Shown one piece after another: positions 24,767 to 34,081 of a stretch of 64,000 nucleotides of DNA (position 1 is the first letter of the stretch; each line of letters begins with the position of its first letter). This DNA is from an uncultured Lachnobacterium sp. (GTDB taxonomy: Bacteria > Bacillota > Clostridia > Lachnospirales > Lachnospiraceae). A program made the translations under genes and the position numbers. Below the pieces are notes generated by a model. The model had not been told where the DNA came from, did no database searches, and saw only the letters and a program-made list of their open reading frames with translations. The DNA lies in NCBI GenBank assembly GCA_900546625.1, contig URDU01000001.1, positions 124,001 to 188,000 on the forward strand, in the 5' to 3' direction.

Positions 24767-24807
24767 GATATGAGGGTCAAAAGGCATTTTGCCCCTCATT
24801 TATGATT
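24767..24807 (-). repeat. 41-base leader element, copy 1 (dtd)
   Basis: On the minus strand it begins AATCATAAATGAGG and ends ACCCTCATATC, forming the stem ATGAGGG/CCCTCAT. 37 of 41 bases equal the element at 30044-30084 before lexA, and all four differences are transitions. It lies 39 bases before the dtd ATG in gene orientation. Confidence 0.75.
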
Positions 24808-24874
24808 AATCAGATTATTACTTATATGGCATATAGTTTTAGTACCATTTTTATCCAACAATAGCCATATCATT

Positions 24875-24997
24875 CTAAACCATTTTTATAAAATAAACAA
24901 GTCTGTCTGTGACTTTTCCCACATTGTTTCTGCCAAGTTCATATGAACAGCTGCAATCTTTAAAGTATATTTCATTAGGCAATTCGCATTCATTCAT
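24875..24997 (-). CDS. Doubtful 40-residue ORF
   Basis: It reads MNECELPNEIYFKDCSCSYE and then LGRNNVGKVTDRLVYFIKMV. The composition is protein-like, but there is no ribosome site. A minus-strand TTGACA-16-TATAAG (25005-25032) would start transcription about at the ATG, making it leaderless. A minor ORF by chance cannot be excluded. Confidence 0.25.
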   Translation of the reverse strand: MNECELPNEIYFKDCSCSYELGRNNVGKVTDRLVYFIKMV

Positions 24998-25025
24998 AAA
25001 CATTCTTATACATTTATGAATTATA

Positions 25026-25055
25026 TTGTCAAGTAACGTATTACTGTGTTAGAAT
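25026..25055 (+). promoter_or_regulatory. Promoter of the AIM24-like gene
   Basis: TTGTCA (25026-25031), 18 bases, TAGAAT (25050-25055). The same bases read TTGACA on the opposite strand, so two divergent promoters may share one -35 site. Confidence 0.5.
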
Positions 25056-25109
25056 TATAAATATTGAAATTGCTACAAACTAATTTTTCTAAACTAAAGG
25101 AGGATATTT

Positions 25110-25790
25110 ATGAACTACAATATTGAGGGAGAGCCTTTACCGGTTGTAATCTGCAGCCTTGAGGCAAACGAGACTATGATTACCGAAAAAGGTGCCATGT
25201 CGTGGATGACCCCAAACATGAAGATGGAGACCACATCAAATGGAGGCATCGGCAAAATGTTCGGCCGTGCTTTTTCCGGTGAGAGCATGTTCCAAAACCG
25301 ATACACCTCTATGGGTGGTCCGGGAATGATAGCATTTGCATCATGCTTTCCGGGATGCATCAGACCATTCCAGATTGCACCGGGACAGGAAATAATCGCT
25401 CAGAAATCAGCATTTCTTGCTTCAACCTCCGGCGTCGAGCTGTCCGTATTTTTCCAAAAAAGAATAGGGGCCGGTTTCTTCGGCGGTGAAGGATTTATCA
25501 TGCAGCGTCTGTCCGGAAACGGATTGGTATTTTTAGAGTTTGACGGCTACATAAAGGAATATGAGCTTGCACCGGGTCAGCAGCTGGTGATTGATACCGG
25601 CTATTTAGCTGCCATGACAGGAAGCTGCCAGCTTGAGATTCAGACTGTTCCGGGTATCAAAAATGCGGTATTCGGCGGCGAGGGCTTGTTCAACACCGTT
25701 GTCACCGGACCTGGCCGTGTATGGCTTCAGAGTATGCCGGTTTCACAGCTTGCAGGTGCCATCAGACCTTTCATTCCAACAGGCAACTAA
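25110..25790 (+). CDS. AIM24/TIGR00266 family protein
   Basis: A 226-residue, Gly-rich all-beta protein of the AIM24 family. The family pattern MITEKGAMSWMTPNM, then AFASCFPGCIRPF, SAFLASTSGVELSV, FFGGEGFIMQRLSGNGLVFL and a closing GEGLFNTVVTGPGRVWLQSMP, is complete. The role of bacterial members is unknown. AAAGGAGG precedes the ATG. It stands alone between its own promoter and a terminator. Confidence 0.88.
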   Translation: MNYNIEGEPLPVVICSLEANETMITEKGAMSWMTPNMKMETTSNGGIGKMFGRAFSGESMFQNRYTSMGGPGMIAFASCFPGCIRPFQIAPGQEIIAQKSAFLASTSGVELSVFFQKRIGAGFFGGEGFIMQRLSGNGLVFLEFDGYIKEYELAPGQQLVIDTGYLAAMTGSCQLEIQTVPGIKNAVFGGEGLFNTVVTGPGRVWLQSMPVSQLAGAIRPFIPTGN

Positions 25791-25814
25791 ACCTATGCCC
25801 TGTGCTATGTAAAT

Positions 25815-25850
25815 AACAGGACTGCCTATATTCGGGCAGTCCTGTTTTAC
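25815..25850. terminator. Bidirectional intrinsic terminator
   Basis: A 12-bp stem AACAGGACTGCC/GGCAGTCCTGTT with TTTTA on the plus side. It serves the AIM24-like gene and possibly the convergent ferritin-like gene. Confidence 0.85.
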
Positions 25851-25884
25851 ACTTTGTACTAAGTTTTATGGTTTTATATTTTAT

Positions 25885-26343
25885 CTATGCCATACCATTT
25901 GCAGTCTTGTATTTCCATAGCATCTCTGCATGATTCTGCTCTTCTATCTGTATATCTGCCAACAGCTTTCTGATATCAGAATTTCCAAATACAAATACAT
26001 CAGAATTGTACTCGCCCGATACTAGCTTCTCTGTTCCTATACAGTCTGTAGCCAGATAACAGTCAGCTTTCTTGTCCTCAGAATTGCCAAGTGAATCATA
26101 TGTTGCAGCAGGGTTATAATCCTTCCCCTTTGAATCATTGCAGTCAACTGACGGAACCTTTCCCTTAATCACCTGATCCAAAGAGTCAAAATGCTTTTGC
26201 TCATCCCTTGCAATTTCTTCAAAAAGCTCCTTAAGCACCGGATCCTTTGCCTGATTGCTGTATTTGGTATACTTCTCGATGCATGCCTGTTCCTGTGTTT
26301 TTAAGTCCTCAATAGCGGTTGTTTCTTTTTCTGTTAAAATCAT
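25885..26343 (-). CDS. Ferritin-like / CotF-domain protein
   Basis: A 152-residue helical protein. The first helix pair has KYTKYSNQAKDP, KELFEEIARDEQKHFDSLD with a ferritin-like E..DEQKH motif, and the C terminus has IQIEEQNHAEMLWKYKT, a second E..H pair. This is the layout of spore-coat F or rubrerythrin-like four-helix proteins in Clostridia. The middle (residues ~65-105) is an unusual Asp/Ser/Cys-rich loop with CNDSKGKD and DCYLATDC. Metal binding is likely; a coat role is uncertain since the host group is not known as a good spore former. Strong AGGAGG site. Confidence 0.7.
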   Translation of the reverse strand: MILTEKETTAIEDLKTQEQACIEKYTKYSNQAKDPVLKELFEEIARDEQKHFDSLDQVIKGKVPSVDCNDSKGKDYNPAATYDSLGNSEDKKADCYLATDCIGTEKLVSGEYNSDVFVFGNSDIRKLLADIQIEEQNHAEMLWKYKTANGMA

Positions 26344-26617
26344 TTAATAGACACCTCCTGTCAGCATTATTATGTACAAAGGTGTAAATTATATTTATGA
26401 TTGCAATATTTTTTAATGGGTCTGCCTGAAATTAGACTTAAGATACATAAAATAACTTTTCATAGCACATCCTAACTTCATACTCAGAAAAAAAAACAAA
26501 AAGTCACATTAACTATTAAGAATAATTATAAATAACAAATGAATTTAAAATCAATTAAAACAAACATCAAATAAGACGAAGAACAAATAACCCCAGCATC
26601 AATTAGGAGGACTAATC

Positions 26618-26830
26618 ATGAATAATACAATGATATATAATGCCAATCCACTCAACATCAGTGGCATATCAGATGATAAAACAGACTGCAGCCGTCAAAG
26701 TGCCTTCTGCAACGGTGCAAACTATGCCGATTTACCACTTGGTTGTGTATGTGAAGGAACTGAAGTCAGGAACAGTGCTGACGAAAATGTCAAGATTTAC
26801 AATATAAAGCACTCTCATCAGCCTATTTAG
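26618..26830 (+). CDS. 70-residue Cys-containing protein, unknown
   Basis: AGGAGG lies eight bases before the ATG. The sequence has four Cys residues in DCSRQSAFC and LGCVC, many Asn/Ser, no membrane segment and no known fold. A 274-base AT-rich gap precedes it and its last bases overlap the 3' end of the convergent methyltransferase gene. The ribosome site argues that it is real; I do not recognise it. Confidence 0.5.
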   Translation: MNNTMIYNANPLNISGISDDKTDCSRQSAFCNGANYADLPLGCVCEGTEVRNSADENVKIYNIKHSHQPI

Positions 26831-27638
26831 CCAGCTCCCAGAATGCCACTGCACTTGCAGCAGCCACATTTAGTGAATCCACTCCATGTGACATAGGTAT
26901 TTTTACAGTATAGTCGCAGGAAGCTATCGTCTGCTCATGAAGACCATCTCCCTCAGTGCCGAGCACTATTGCAAGTCTTTCCTCTGAGCGAAGCACAGGA
27001 TCGTCTATACTCACAGAATCATCAGTCAGAGCCATAGCGCAAGTTTTAAAGCCCAGTCTGTGAAGCTCACCAATATAACCTTCATTGCACTTGGAAAAAT
27101 AAGCCCATGGCACCTGAAATACAGTTCCCATACTAACTCTGATTGCACGCCTGTACAAGGGATTGCTGCAGGCAGGAGTGAGCAGCACTGCATCCATATG
27201 CAGTGCTGCCGCTGACCTGAATATAGCTCCGACATTTGTTGGATTTACCACATCCTCAAGTACAGCAACTCTTCTGGCGCCCCTGCACACCTCTTCCACA
27301 GACTTTGGCTTCGGCCTGTACATAGCACAGAGTGTGCCTCTGGTCAAAGCAAAGCCTGTCAGCTTTGTAAGCAGATCAAACTCTGCAGTATATACCGGTA
27401 TATCATGACATCTTTCAATAATGCCTCTTGCCTCGCCATTTACATGCTTTGTCTCCATCAGAAGAGAAACCGGTTCACATCCCGCATCAAGCGCCCTCTC
27501 TATCACCTTGGGACTTTCAGCAATGAACATTCCCTCTTTTGGATTGGCTCTGTTTAAAAGCTGATTTTCAGTCAATCTGGCATACACATCCAGATTAGGA
27601 TCCATAAAATCTGTTATTGTGATTATATTGTCAGACAT
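26823..27638 (-). CDS. TrmH/SpoU family RNA 2'-O-methyltransferase
   Basis: A 271-residue knotted methyltransferase. An N-terminal substrate-binding part (residues ~1-100) is followed by the SPOUT domain with VVNPTNVGAIFRSAAALHMDAVLL (motif 1, catalytic Asn and Arg), AIVLGTEGDGL (motif 2) and IPMSHGVDSLNVAAASAVAFWE (motif 3). It would methylate a ribose in rRNA or tRNA; target unknown. It starts four bases after the recombinase stop. Confidence 0.9.
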   Translation of the reverse strand: MSDNIITITDFMDPNLDVYARLTENQLLNRANPKEGMFIAESPKVIERALDAGCEPVSLLMETKHVNGEARGIIERCHDIPVYTAEFDLLTKLTGFALTRGTLCAMYRPKPKSVEEVCRGARRVAVLEDVVNPTNVGAIFRSAAALHMDAVLLTPACSNPLYRRAIRVSMGTVFQVPWAYFSKCNEGYIGELHRLGFKTCAMALTDDSVSIDDPVLRSEERLAIVLGTEGDGLHEQTIASCDYTVKIPMSHGVDSLNVAAASAVAFWELAK

Positions 27639-27642
27639 ATAA

Positions 27643-28692
27643 TCAATCCTCCCTCAGATGTACTACCCTGGCCGCCGCACGACGCCTGCTGTCCTCCTGG
27701 GCAGCATAATGCTTACGTGTGGTATTTACATCCTTGTGCCCCAGAACATCTGCCACAAGATAGATATCACCTGTTTCCTGATAAAGTGTGGTGCCATACG
27801 TACTACGAAGCTTATGAGGAGTAATATTCTTAACAGTAGTCACAAGCCTCGAATACTTTTTTACCAGATTCTCAACCGAACGCACTGATATACGCTTCCT
27901 CTGTAAAGAAAGAAAGAGCGCATTAGTATGCCCCTCTGCGGGTGTAATAATGCTTCTCTCCTCCCAGTACGAAAGAAGTGCATCACGTACCTCATCACCA
28001 AAATAAACAATCACATCGGCACCACCCTTTCGGTGCACCTTGATTCCGTTATTCTTAAAATCCACATCATCCATATCGAGTCCCACGCACTCTGATACAC
28101 GGATACCGGTTCCAAGAAGCAATGTCATAAGTGCCAGGTCACGAACCTTGGTTTTCTCATGGAATCGCTGCTGATTCTTTGACAGACTGTCTCCTGACTC
28201 AACCTCATCAAGAAGCTGTGCGACCTCATCAGTATCAAGACGAATGATATTCTTCTCATGTATTTTTGGAAGGGTTACCTTGCTTGCAGGATTGGTATCT
28301 ATAAACTCTTTCCTGAAATAAAAATTATAGAAGGTGCGCAGGGATGCAAGCTTTCTCTTGATTCCCCTCTCATCATTGGTATGTGCGACGCCATCCTTCT
28401 CGTAATATTTGAGATAAAACAGATATTCCTCAATATCCGAAGGGCTGATCTGATCCAACAGAGATATAGGATAGTCCCTTATATCATATTTCTTAAGCGA
28501 TGGGTTTGCACTCTTCATGTACTCAAAAAAGGTCTGCAAATCATATGCATACGCTATCTTGGTTCTTGAGGATTTATCCGCATCTATTCCGATAAAAAAA
28601 TCCATACAGAACTTCGGAAGCTTCTGTATCATATCTCTAAGCTTTAATTCATTTTTTATATTAACATCTTCGTAATAAGCGTTGTCTTTCAT
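27643..28692 (-). CDS. Tyrosine site-specific recombinase (Xer-like)
   Basis: A 349-residue integrase-family recombinase. The N-terminal SAM-like core-binding domain covers residues ~25-150. The catalytic domain has Arg in LLGTGIRVSECVGL, Lys in HRKGG, His/Arg in TPHKLRST, His in VLGHKDV and Tyr in TRKHYA, all in place. Length and N terminus resemble the chromosomal XerS-like or XerC-like proteins of Lachnospiraceae rather than phage integrases, and the core-gene neighbourhood agrees. No dif-like site is recognised in the window. Confidence 0.85.
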   Translation of the reverse strand: MKDNAYYEDVNIKNELKLRDMIQKLPKFCMDFFIGIDADKSSRTKIAYAYDLQTFFEYMKSANPSLKKYDIRDYPISLLDQISPSDIEEYLFYLKYYEKDGVAHTNDERGIKRKLASLRTFYNFYFRKEFIDTNPASKVTLPKIHEKNIIRLDTDEVAQLLDEVESGDSLSKNQQRFHEKTKVRDLALMTLLLGTGIRVSECVGLDMDDVDFKNNGIKVHRKGGADVIVYFGDEVRDALLSYWEERSIITPAEGHTNALFLSLQRKRISVRSVENLVKKYSRLVTTVKNITPHKLRSTYGTTLYQETGDIYLVADVLGHKDVNTTRKHYAAQEDSRRRAAARVVHLRED

Positions 28693-28722
28693 AATGATAC
28701 TATATAATAATCAAAGTCAGCT

Positions 28723-29439
28723 CTAACCAAGCACTTCTTTGATTTTCTCCTCTATACGTTCCTTAACCAGTGCAGCTATATCCTTCGTCTTCATGCCCTT
28801 GTACTCTTCATACTCAATAGGCTTTAAATAGTGAACCTGAGTTGTAACAGGACCAAAATGAAAACTGTTGAACACCTTATATGAATCTATGAGAGCTATC
28901 GGAATAATAGGTACATGAGATTTCAATGCAATCTTAAAGCTCCCTGCTTTAAAATCCTGCACTTTATTCTTATTATTGAACTTATAGCCACCCTCCGGAA
29001 ACAGAACATATCTCTTGCCGTTTTTCACATCCTTAGCTACCTCATTGATTATAGTAAGCCCCTGTCTTGGATTGTCTTTCTCCAAACGCTTTGCCTGAAC
29101 CAGATCCACAAATTCCCTGACAAGCATTGTATGAGACTTCTGTTTATCCATTACAAACGAAAGTACTCTGTCATGTGTAGTAATAATTCCAAGCAAATCA
29201 TACTTTCCCTGATGGTTGGGATACATGATATAGCCACCTGTTTCAGGAAGATTCTCAAGACCATATGCCTCTGTTGTAATCTTTCCAGATTTGTTCATCA
29301 AATCAATACAGTGACGCATCATATCATATCGCTCAGTTTCTGAATATTTCTGCGGATGATCAGCCATGTATCTCATTTTAGGAACAATATACGGCGCTCT
29401 GTGAAAATTTGCAAATATAACAAAAAATAGCTTTAACAT
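28723..29439 (-). CDS. plsC: 1-acyl-sn-glycerol-3-phosphate acyltransferase-like protein
   Basis: A 238-residue membrane-associated acyltransferase of phospholipid synthesis. A hydrophobic N terminus precedes YPNHQGKYD (HX4D-type catalytic motif), and FPEGGYKFN (FPEG block) and PIIPIALIDS complete the four-block PlsC pattern. The stretch around the motif reads NHQGKYD rather than the usual NHxSxxD. AGGAG lies about 12 bases before the ATG. Substrate preference cannot be read. Confidence 0.85.
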   Translation of the reverse strand: MLKLFFVIFANFHRAPYIVPKMRYMADHPQKYSETERYDMMRHCIDLMNKSGKITTEAYGLENLPETGGYIMYPNHQGKYDLLGIITTHDRVLSFVMDKQKSHTMLVREFVDLVQAKRLEKDNPRQGLTIINEVAKDVKNGKRYVLFPEGGYKFNNKNKVQDFKAGSFKIALKSHVPIIPIALIDSYKVFNSFHFGPVTTQVHYLKPIEYEEYKGMKTKDIAALVKERIEEKIKEVLG

Positions 29440-29547
29440 AAATATCTAATCTCCTGTTCAACGAAAGCGAATACAATAACGATATAGTCTGATTCGCTGC
29501 ATCTGACCTATATTATATAAGAAACAGGAAATTTTAGCAAGATTGCA

Positions 29548-29871
29548 TCACTTTATGTCCTGAGAATAATATGCAACAACTATATAATCGCCACTACGCA
29601 CATTGCCATCGGTAAGGCTATTGAGCCTGCAGACCTCATCTACATAATCCCTTTTGCTTACCTGGCTGTCGGTAATATATCTGTCAGCAATGCTCCAGAC
29701 AGTGTCACCATCCTCAACCCTGACGCTGGTATAATACTTGTTATATGGCCTGCTGTCAGTAGAACTGGCAAATATATGAATAGTGCCACATAATATAATG
29801 ACAGCTGCTATAAATGCAATAACAGTCCATCCAAACATTTTTCTTTTTCCTAATAAAGTATTTCCTCTCAT
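29548..29871 (-). CDS. yneA: YneA-like SOS cell-division inhibitor (LysM protein)
   Basis: A 107-residue protein: a basic head MRGNTLLGKRKM, one transmembrane segment (VIAFIAAVIILCGTIHIFA, residues ~16-34) and a C-terminal LysM domain (VEDGDTVWSIADRY...NSLTDGNVRSGDYIVV). In Firmicutes YneA is made from a LexA-controlled gene divergent from lexA and delays division during DNA damage. Here the promoter is overlapped by a LexA box. I chose the ATG at 29871 with AAGAGGTGG; upstream in-frame codons lie within the promoter. Confidence 0.85.
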   Translation of the reverse strand: MRGNTLLGKRKMFGWTVIAFIAAVIILCGTIHIFASSTDSRPYNKYYTSVRVEDGDTVWSIADRYITDSQVSKRDYVDEVCRLNSLTDGNVRSGDYIVVAYYSQDIK

Positions 29872-29892
29872 AAAACCACCTCTTGTATTTTC

Positions 29893-29906
29893 CGAACATG
29901 TGTTTG
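29893..29906. promoter_or_regulatory. LexA box 1 (SOS operator)
   Basis: CGAACATGTGTTTG fits the Gram-positive consensus CGAAC-N4-GTTYG without mismatch. It lies in the early transcribed region of yneA. Confidence 0.85.
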
Positions 29907-29922
29907 TTGTTATCGTGATTAC

Positions 29923-29951
29923 ATAATACATCCCGAACAATCGTTTGTCAA
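29923..29951 (-). promoter_or_regulatory. yneA promoter
   Basis: On the minus strand consensus TTGACA (29946-29951), 17 bases, TATTAT (29923-29928). LexA box 2 occupies the spacer. Confidence 0.8.
29934..29947. promoter_or_regulatory. LexA box 2 (SOS operator)
   Basis: CGAACAATCGTTTG has both half-sites CGAAC and GTTTG. It overlaps the -35 and spacer of the yneA promoter, an ideal repressor position. Confidence 0.85.
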
Positions 29952-29959
29952 GAGAAAAA

Positions 29960-29986
29960 CGAACAAAATTTCGGAATATATGTTTG
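29960..29986. promoter_or_regulatory. Weaker LexA-like boxes near the lexA promoter
   Basis: CGAACAAAATTTCG (29960-29973, one mismatch in the right half) and GGAATATATGTTTG (29973-29986, two mismatches in the left half). The second overlaps the lexA -35, consistent with autoregulation. Confidence 0.5.
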
Positions 29987-30012
29987 CTTTTATTTTAGTT
30001 TTATGATATACT
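29984..30012 (+). promoter_or_regulatory. lexA promoter
   Basis: TTGCTT (29984-29989), 17 bases, TATACT (30007-30012). Start near 30019, giving a ~100-base leader that contains the 41-base hairpin element. Confidence 0.7.
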
Positions 30013-30043
30013 TTTTTAAGATAAAATTTTTAATTTATTTTAT

Positions 30044-30084
30044 AATCATAAATGAGGAGCAAAATATCTTTTAACCCTCATATC
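30044..30084 (+). repeat. 41-base leader element, copy 2 (lexA)
   Basis: Begins AATCATAAATGAGG and ends ACCCTCATATC. It keeps the hairpin ATGAGG/CCTCAT and matches the dtd leader copy at 37 of 41 bases in the same orientation relative to the gene. It ends 37 bases before the lexA ATG. Confidence 0.75.
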
Positions 30085-30121
30085 GTTATATTATTTAAAT
30101 ATTCAGACGGAGGATTTACCT

Positions 30122-30736
30122 ATGGCATTAGAAAAGATTTCAGACAAGCAGAAAGAGATACTTGAATTTATCAAGAGTGAGATTTTAAACAGAGGCTATC
30201 CGCCATCAGTGCGCGATATCTGCGAGGATGTACATTTAAAGTCCACATCAAGCGTCCATGCTCATCTCGAGACACTTGAGCGAAAGGGCTACATAAGAAG
30301 GGATCCTGCCAAAAACAGGGCTATAGAGATTATAGATGACAGCTTTGGTTTACAACGCCGCGAGATGGTTAACGTACCACTGGTCGGCCGTGTAGCCGCA
30401 GGCGAGCCGATACTCGCAGTGGAAAATATCGAAACTTACTTTCCTGTACCTGCAGAGTATATGCCAAATAAGCAGTCCTTCATGCTGAAGGTCAAGGGCG
30501 AGAGTATGATTAATGCCGGTATCTTCGACGGTGATAATATCCTCGTTGAGCAGCAAAGCAATGCTTCAAACGGAGACATGGTCGTAGCACTTATAGATGA
30601 TTCCGCTACCGTAAAGACCTTCTATAAAGAGGATGGTCACATTCGCCTCCAGCCTGAGAACGACACAATGGATCCAATCATTGTTCCAGACTGTGAAATA
30701 CTCGGCAAGGTGTTTGGAGTATTCCGTTTCTTCTAA
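30122..30736 (+). CDS. lexA: SOS repressor LexA
   Basis: A 204-residue repressor and autoprotease. The N-terminal winged helix covers residues ~1-70 ([32 protein letters not shown]). The self-cleavage bond is Ala93-Gly94 in VAAGEP, and the catalytic pair is Ser128 (GESM) and Lys165 (ATVKTF). It controls the divergent yneA and itself through the boxes in 29893-29986. Strong GGAGG site. Confidence 0.97.
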   Translation: MALEKISDKQKEILEFIKSEILNRGYPPSVRDICEDVHLKSTSSVHAHLETLERKGYIRRDPAKNRAIEIIDDSFGLQRREMVNVPLVGRVAAGEPILAVENIETYFPVPAEYMPNKQSFMLKVKGESMINAGIFDGDNILVEQQSNASNGDMVVALIDDSATVKTFYKEDGHIRLQPENDTMDPIIVPDCEILGKVFGVFRFF

Positions 30737-30748
30737 TAAATATCACAA

Positions 30749-30806
30749 AAATATCGCACCCATATGCTTAGCTAAAAAGCACAGCATATAGGTGCGATAT
30801 TTTAAA
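30749..30806. terminator. Bidirectional terminator between lexA and rsfS
   Basis: AAATATCGCACC pairs with GGTGCGATATTT, with a further inner pairing ATATGCT/AGCATAT. T-runs lie on the plus side; the mirrored A-run serves the convergent rsfS transcript. Confidence 0.85.
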
Positions 30807-30812
30807 TAAATG

Positions 30813-31160
30813 CTACAGTGAATGTACATCCACCACTTTTCCGTCTCTCCATATTCTGTCGAGATCATAGAACTGTCTGTCTTCTTTAGAGAACAGATGC
30901 ACGATAATATCCTGATAGTCCATGAGAATCCATGTAGAGTTGCCTGTTCCCTCTACCTGCTTTTGATGCACTCCGTTTGTATACATAGCCTCATCCACGG
31001 CATCCTCCATGGCTGTGAGCTGATTTGCATTGTTTCCGTTTGCAATGATAAAGTAGTCTGCTATAGAAGAAACCTCTCCTATGTCGAGAACTGTGATATC
31101 CTCTGCCTTTTTGTCTTCAAGTGCTTCCACTATCTTTTTAACTAAATCAATTGTCTGCAT
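30813..31160 (-). CDS. rsfS: Ribosomal silencing factor RsfS
   Basis: A 115-residue protein that binds ribosomal protein L14 and blocks subunit joining in starvation. The family core DITVLDIGEVSSIADYFIIANGNN, HQKQVEGTGNSTWILMDYQDIIVHLFSKEDRQFYDLDRIW is intact. GGGAGG precedes the ATG. It ends the nadD-yqeK-rsfS run, the standard Firmicute order. Confidence 0.95.
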   Translation of the reverse strand: MQTIDLVKKIVEALEDKKAEDITVLDIGEVSSIADYFIIANGNNANQLTAMEDAVDEAMYTNGVHQKQVEGTGNSTWILMDYQDIIVHLFSKEDRQFYDLDRIWRDGKVVDVHSL

Positions 31161-31165
31161 AGCAG

Positions 31166-31747
31166 TTATTCCTCCCTGTTGTCTCTATATTTAGCATAAT
31201 AATTGTAAGTAATCTGGGTAGTTGGATCTATTGCCCCACTCTTCGTATTAAGGAAATTGATTGTATCATACAGTATCTCCGCAACAGTCCTGTCGAGATC
31301 ATTAAAAGCAAGCTTTCTTATCTCTTCAAGCCTCGGTGCTTCACATCTGTTTGGTTCAATATAATCCGCCACAAAAAGTATTTTATCAAGCAGCCCCATG
31401 TCTGCCTCTCCTGTAGTATGCACTCTAATGGCATGCAGTATCTGAGCATCCTTAATGCCATACTCTTCCTCCGCAAGCACCATGCCTGCCTTTGCGTGTA
31501 ACAGCCCCGGATTTGACATCTCTACCTCTGTTATGTCTATATTTTTCTTTACACAGAGTCCGATTTTCTTGTCGGTTGGAAGGCACTTGGCACAGTCATG
31601 AAGCAGACCTGCAAGCATTGCCTTTTCTATTGAATAACCGTTTGCCATGGCAAGACAGCCGGCTGTATACATCACTCCGAGTGTATGCTGATACCTTTGT
31701 TTATCAAGGCTTTTCTTTAGCTTTTTCTTTATTTCTTTTACTTCCAT
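31166..31747 (-). CDS. yqeK: YqeK, HD-domain diadenosine tetraphosphate hydrolase
   Basis: A 193-residue HD-domain hydrolase that splits Ap4A symmetrically. RYQHTLGVMYTAG, LLHDCAKCLP (HD pair), HAKAGMVLAEEEYG and ADYIEPNRCEAPRLEEIR match the family. It lies between nadD and rsfS with gaps of five to six bases, so translation is probably coupled. Confidence 0.93.
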   Translation of the reverse strand: MEVKEIKKKLKKSLDKQRYQHTLGVMYTAGCLAMANGYSIEKAMLAGLLHDCAKCLPTDKKIGLCVKKNIDITEVEMSNPGLLHAKAGMVLAEEEYGIKDAQILHAIRVHTTGEADMGLLDKILFVADYIEPNRCEAPRLEEIRKLAFNDLDRTVAEILYDTINFLNTKSGAIDPTTQITYNYYAKYRDNREE

Positions 31748-31753
31748 ACTCTA

Positions 31754-32380
31754 TCACCTGTATAAATTATTAGCCTGTATATATGACATAACTGCAGCAT
31801 CCAGAAGCTTTTCTGTGCTTTCAAGGCTCCTGTGCTCTAGAGCCTTTGACTCTGCTTTTAAAAGCCCTCTTACCTGCGTAGAAGACACATCCATCCCGTC
31901 ACAGCTCAAAAGTCTTATATCAGCAGGAAACAGATTTTTGATATGAGCAATCTTTTCCTCCATCTGCAGCTTTGGAAAATTTTCTCTCACCATAACAAGA
32001 ATAATTGCTGTTTGAGCTATGACATCAGGTCTCATCCATGTTTCAAAATAGTCTAACGAATCACCACCCATGATAAAATACAGTTCATCCTTCGGATAAA
32101 GCGCCTTTAGCTTTTGGAGTGTCACATACGTATAGCTGGTGGACTCATCCTTTATCTCAATATCAGACACCTCAATACCGGGCACTGCTCTTGCTGCCAG
32201 CTTACACATATTGTACCGGTGGCTAAAGGCAGTCATTGCATTCTCGGTCTTGTTCGGCGAGTGACCTGACGGGACAAGAAAAAGCCTGTCAAGAGAATAC
32301 TCCTCCATTGCCTTTTGTGCCATGTATATATGACCTTTGTGTATCGGGTCAAATGCCCCACCAAAAATCCCTGTTTTCAT
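31754..32380 (-). CDS. nadD: Nicotinate-nucleotide adenylyltransferase
   Basis: A 208-residue enzyme of NAD synthesis. GIFGGAFDPIHKGHIYMAQKA holds the nucleotidyltransferase HxGH motif (residues ~4-24), followed by FLVPSGHSPNK, FIMGGDSLDYFETW and the C-terminal ISSTQ-type VSSTQVR. It sits between yhbY and yqeK. Confidence 0.95.
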   Translation of the reverse strand: MKTGIFGGAFDPIHKGHIYMAQKAMEEYSLDRLFLVPSGHSPNKTENAMTAFSHRYNMCKLAARAVPGIEVSDIEIKDESTSYTYVTLQKLKALYPKDELYFIMGGDSLDYFETWMRPDVIAQTAIILVMVRENFPKLQMEEKIAHIKNLFPADIRLLSCDGMDVSSTQVRGLLKAESKALEHRSLESTEKLLDAAVMSYIQANNLYR

Positions 32381-32383
32381 GGC

Positions 32384-32680
32384 TTATTCCGGAAGCTTAA
32401 TCTTTGGATTTTTCTTTGCCGGACGGTAAAAAATCATTTTTTTGCCTATTACCTTAACCACTGCAGAGTGTGTTCTCTCACCGATTACACTTGCAATCTC
32501 TCTTGGATCATCTATACAGTTTTTAAGAACTGCGACCTTGATCAGCTCCCTCTTTTCAAGTGCTGCATCAAGAGCCTCGATGATTTCCGGAGTAAGCGAT
32601 GCCTTTCCGATATTGAAAATAGGGTTAATTGTGCTTGCAAGGCTGCTTAAATATGCACGCTGTTTACTTGATAAATTCAT
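32384..32680 (-). CDS. yhbY: YhbY CRM-domain RNA-binding protein
   Basis: A 98-residue single CRM domain that associates with pre-50S ribosomal particles. LSSKQRAYLSSLASTINPIFNIGKASLTPEIIEALDAAL and the GxxG-like VIGKKMIFYRP are typical. It overlaps no neighbour; nadD starts four bases later. Confidence 0.93.
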   Translation of the reverse strand: MNLSSKQRAYLSSLASTINPIFNIGKASLTPEIIEALDAALEKRELIKVAVLKNCIDDPREIASVIGERTHSAVVKVIGKKMIFYRPAKKNPKIKLPE

Positions 32681-32695
32681 ATATACTCTTTCTCC

Positions 32696-34078
<1,383 letters not shown>

Positions 34079-34081
34079 ATC

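Larger units (their letters stand above)
24729..25109. other. Divergent intergenic region between dtd and the AIM24-like gene
   Basis: It holds the dtd leader element (24767-24807), a weak dtd promoter (minus-strand TTGGAT-17-TATATG near 24825-24855), a doubtful 40-residue ORF on the minus strand, and the promoter at 25026-25055. Confidence 0.6.
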
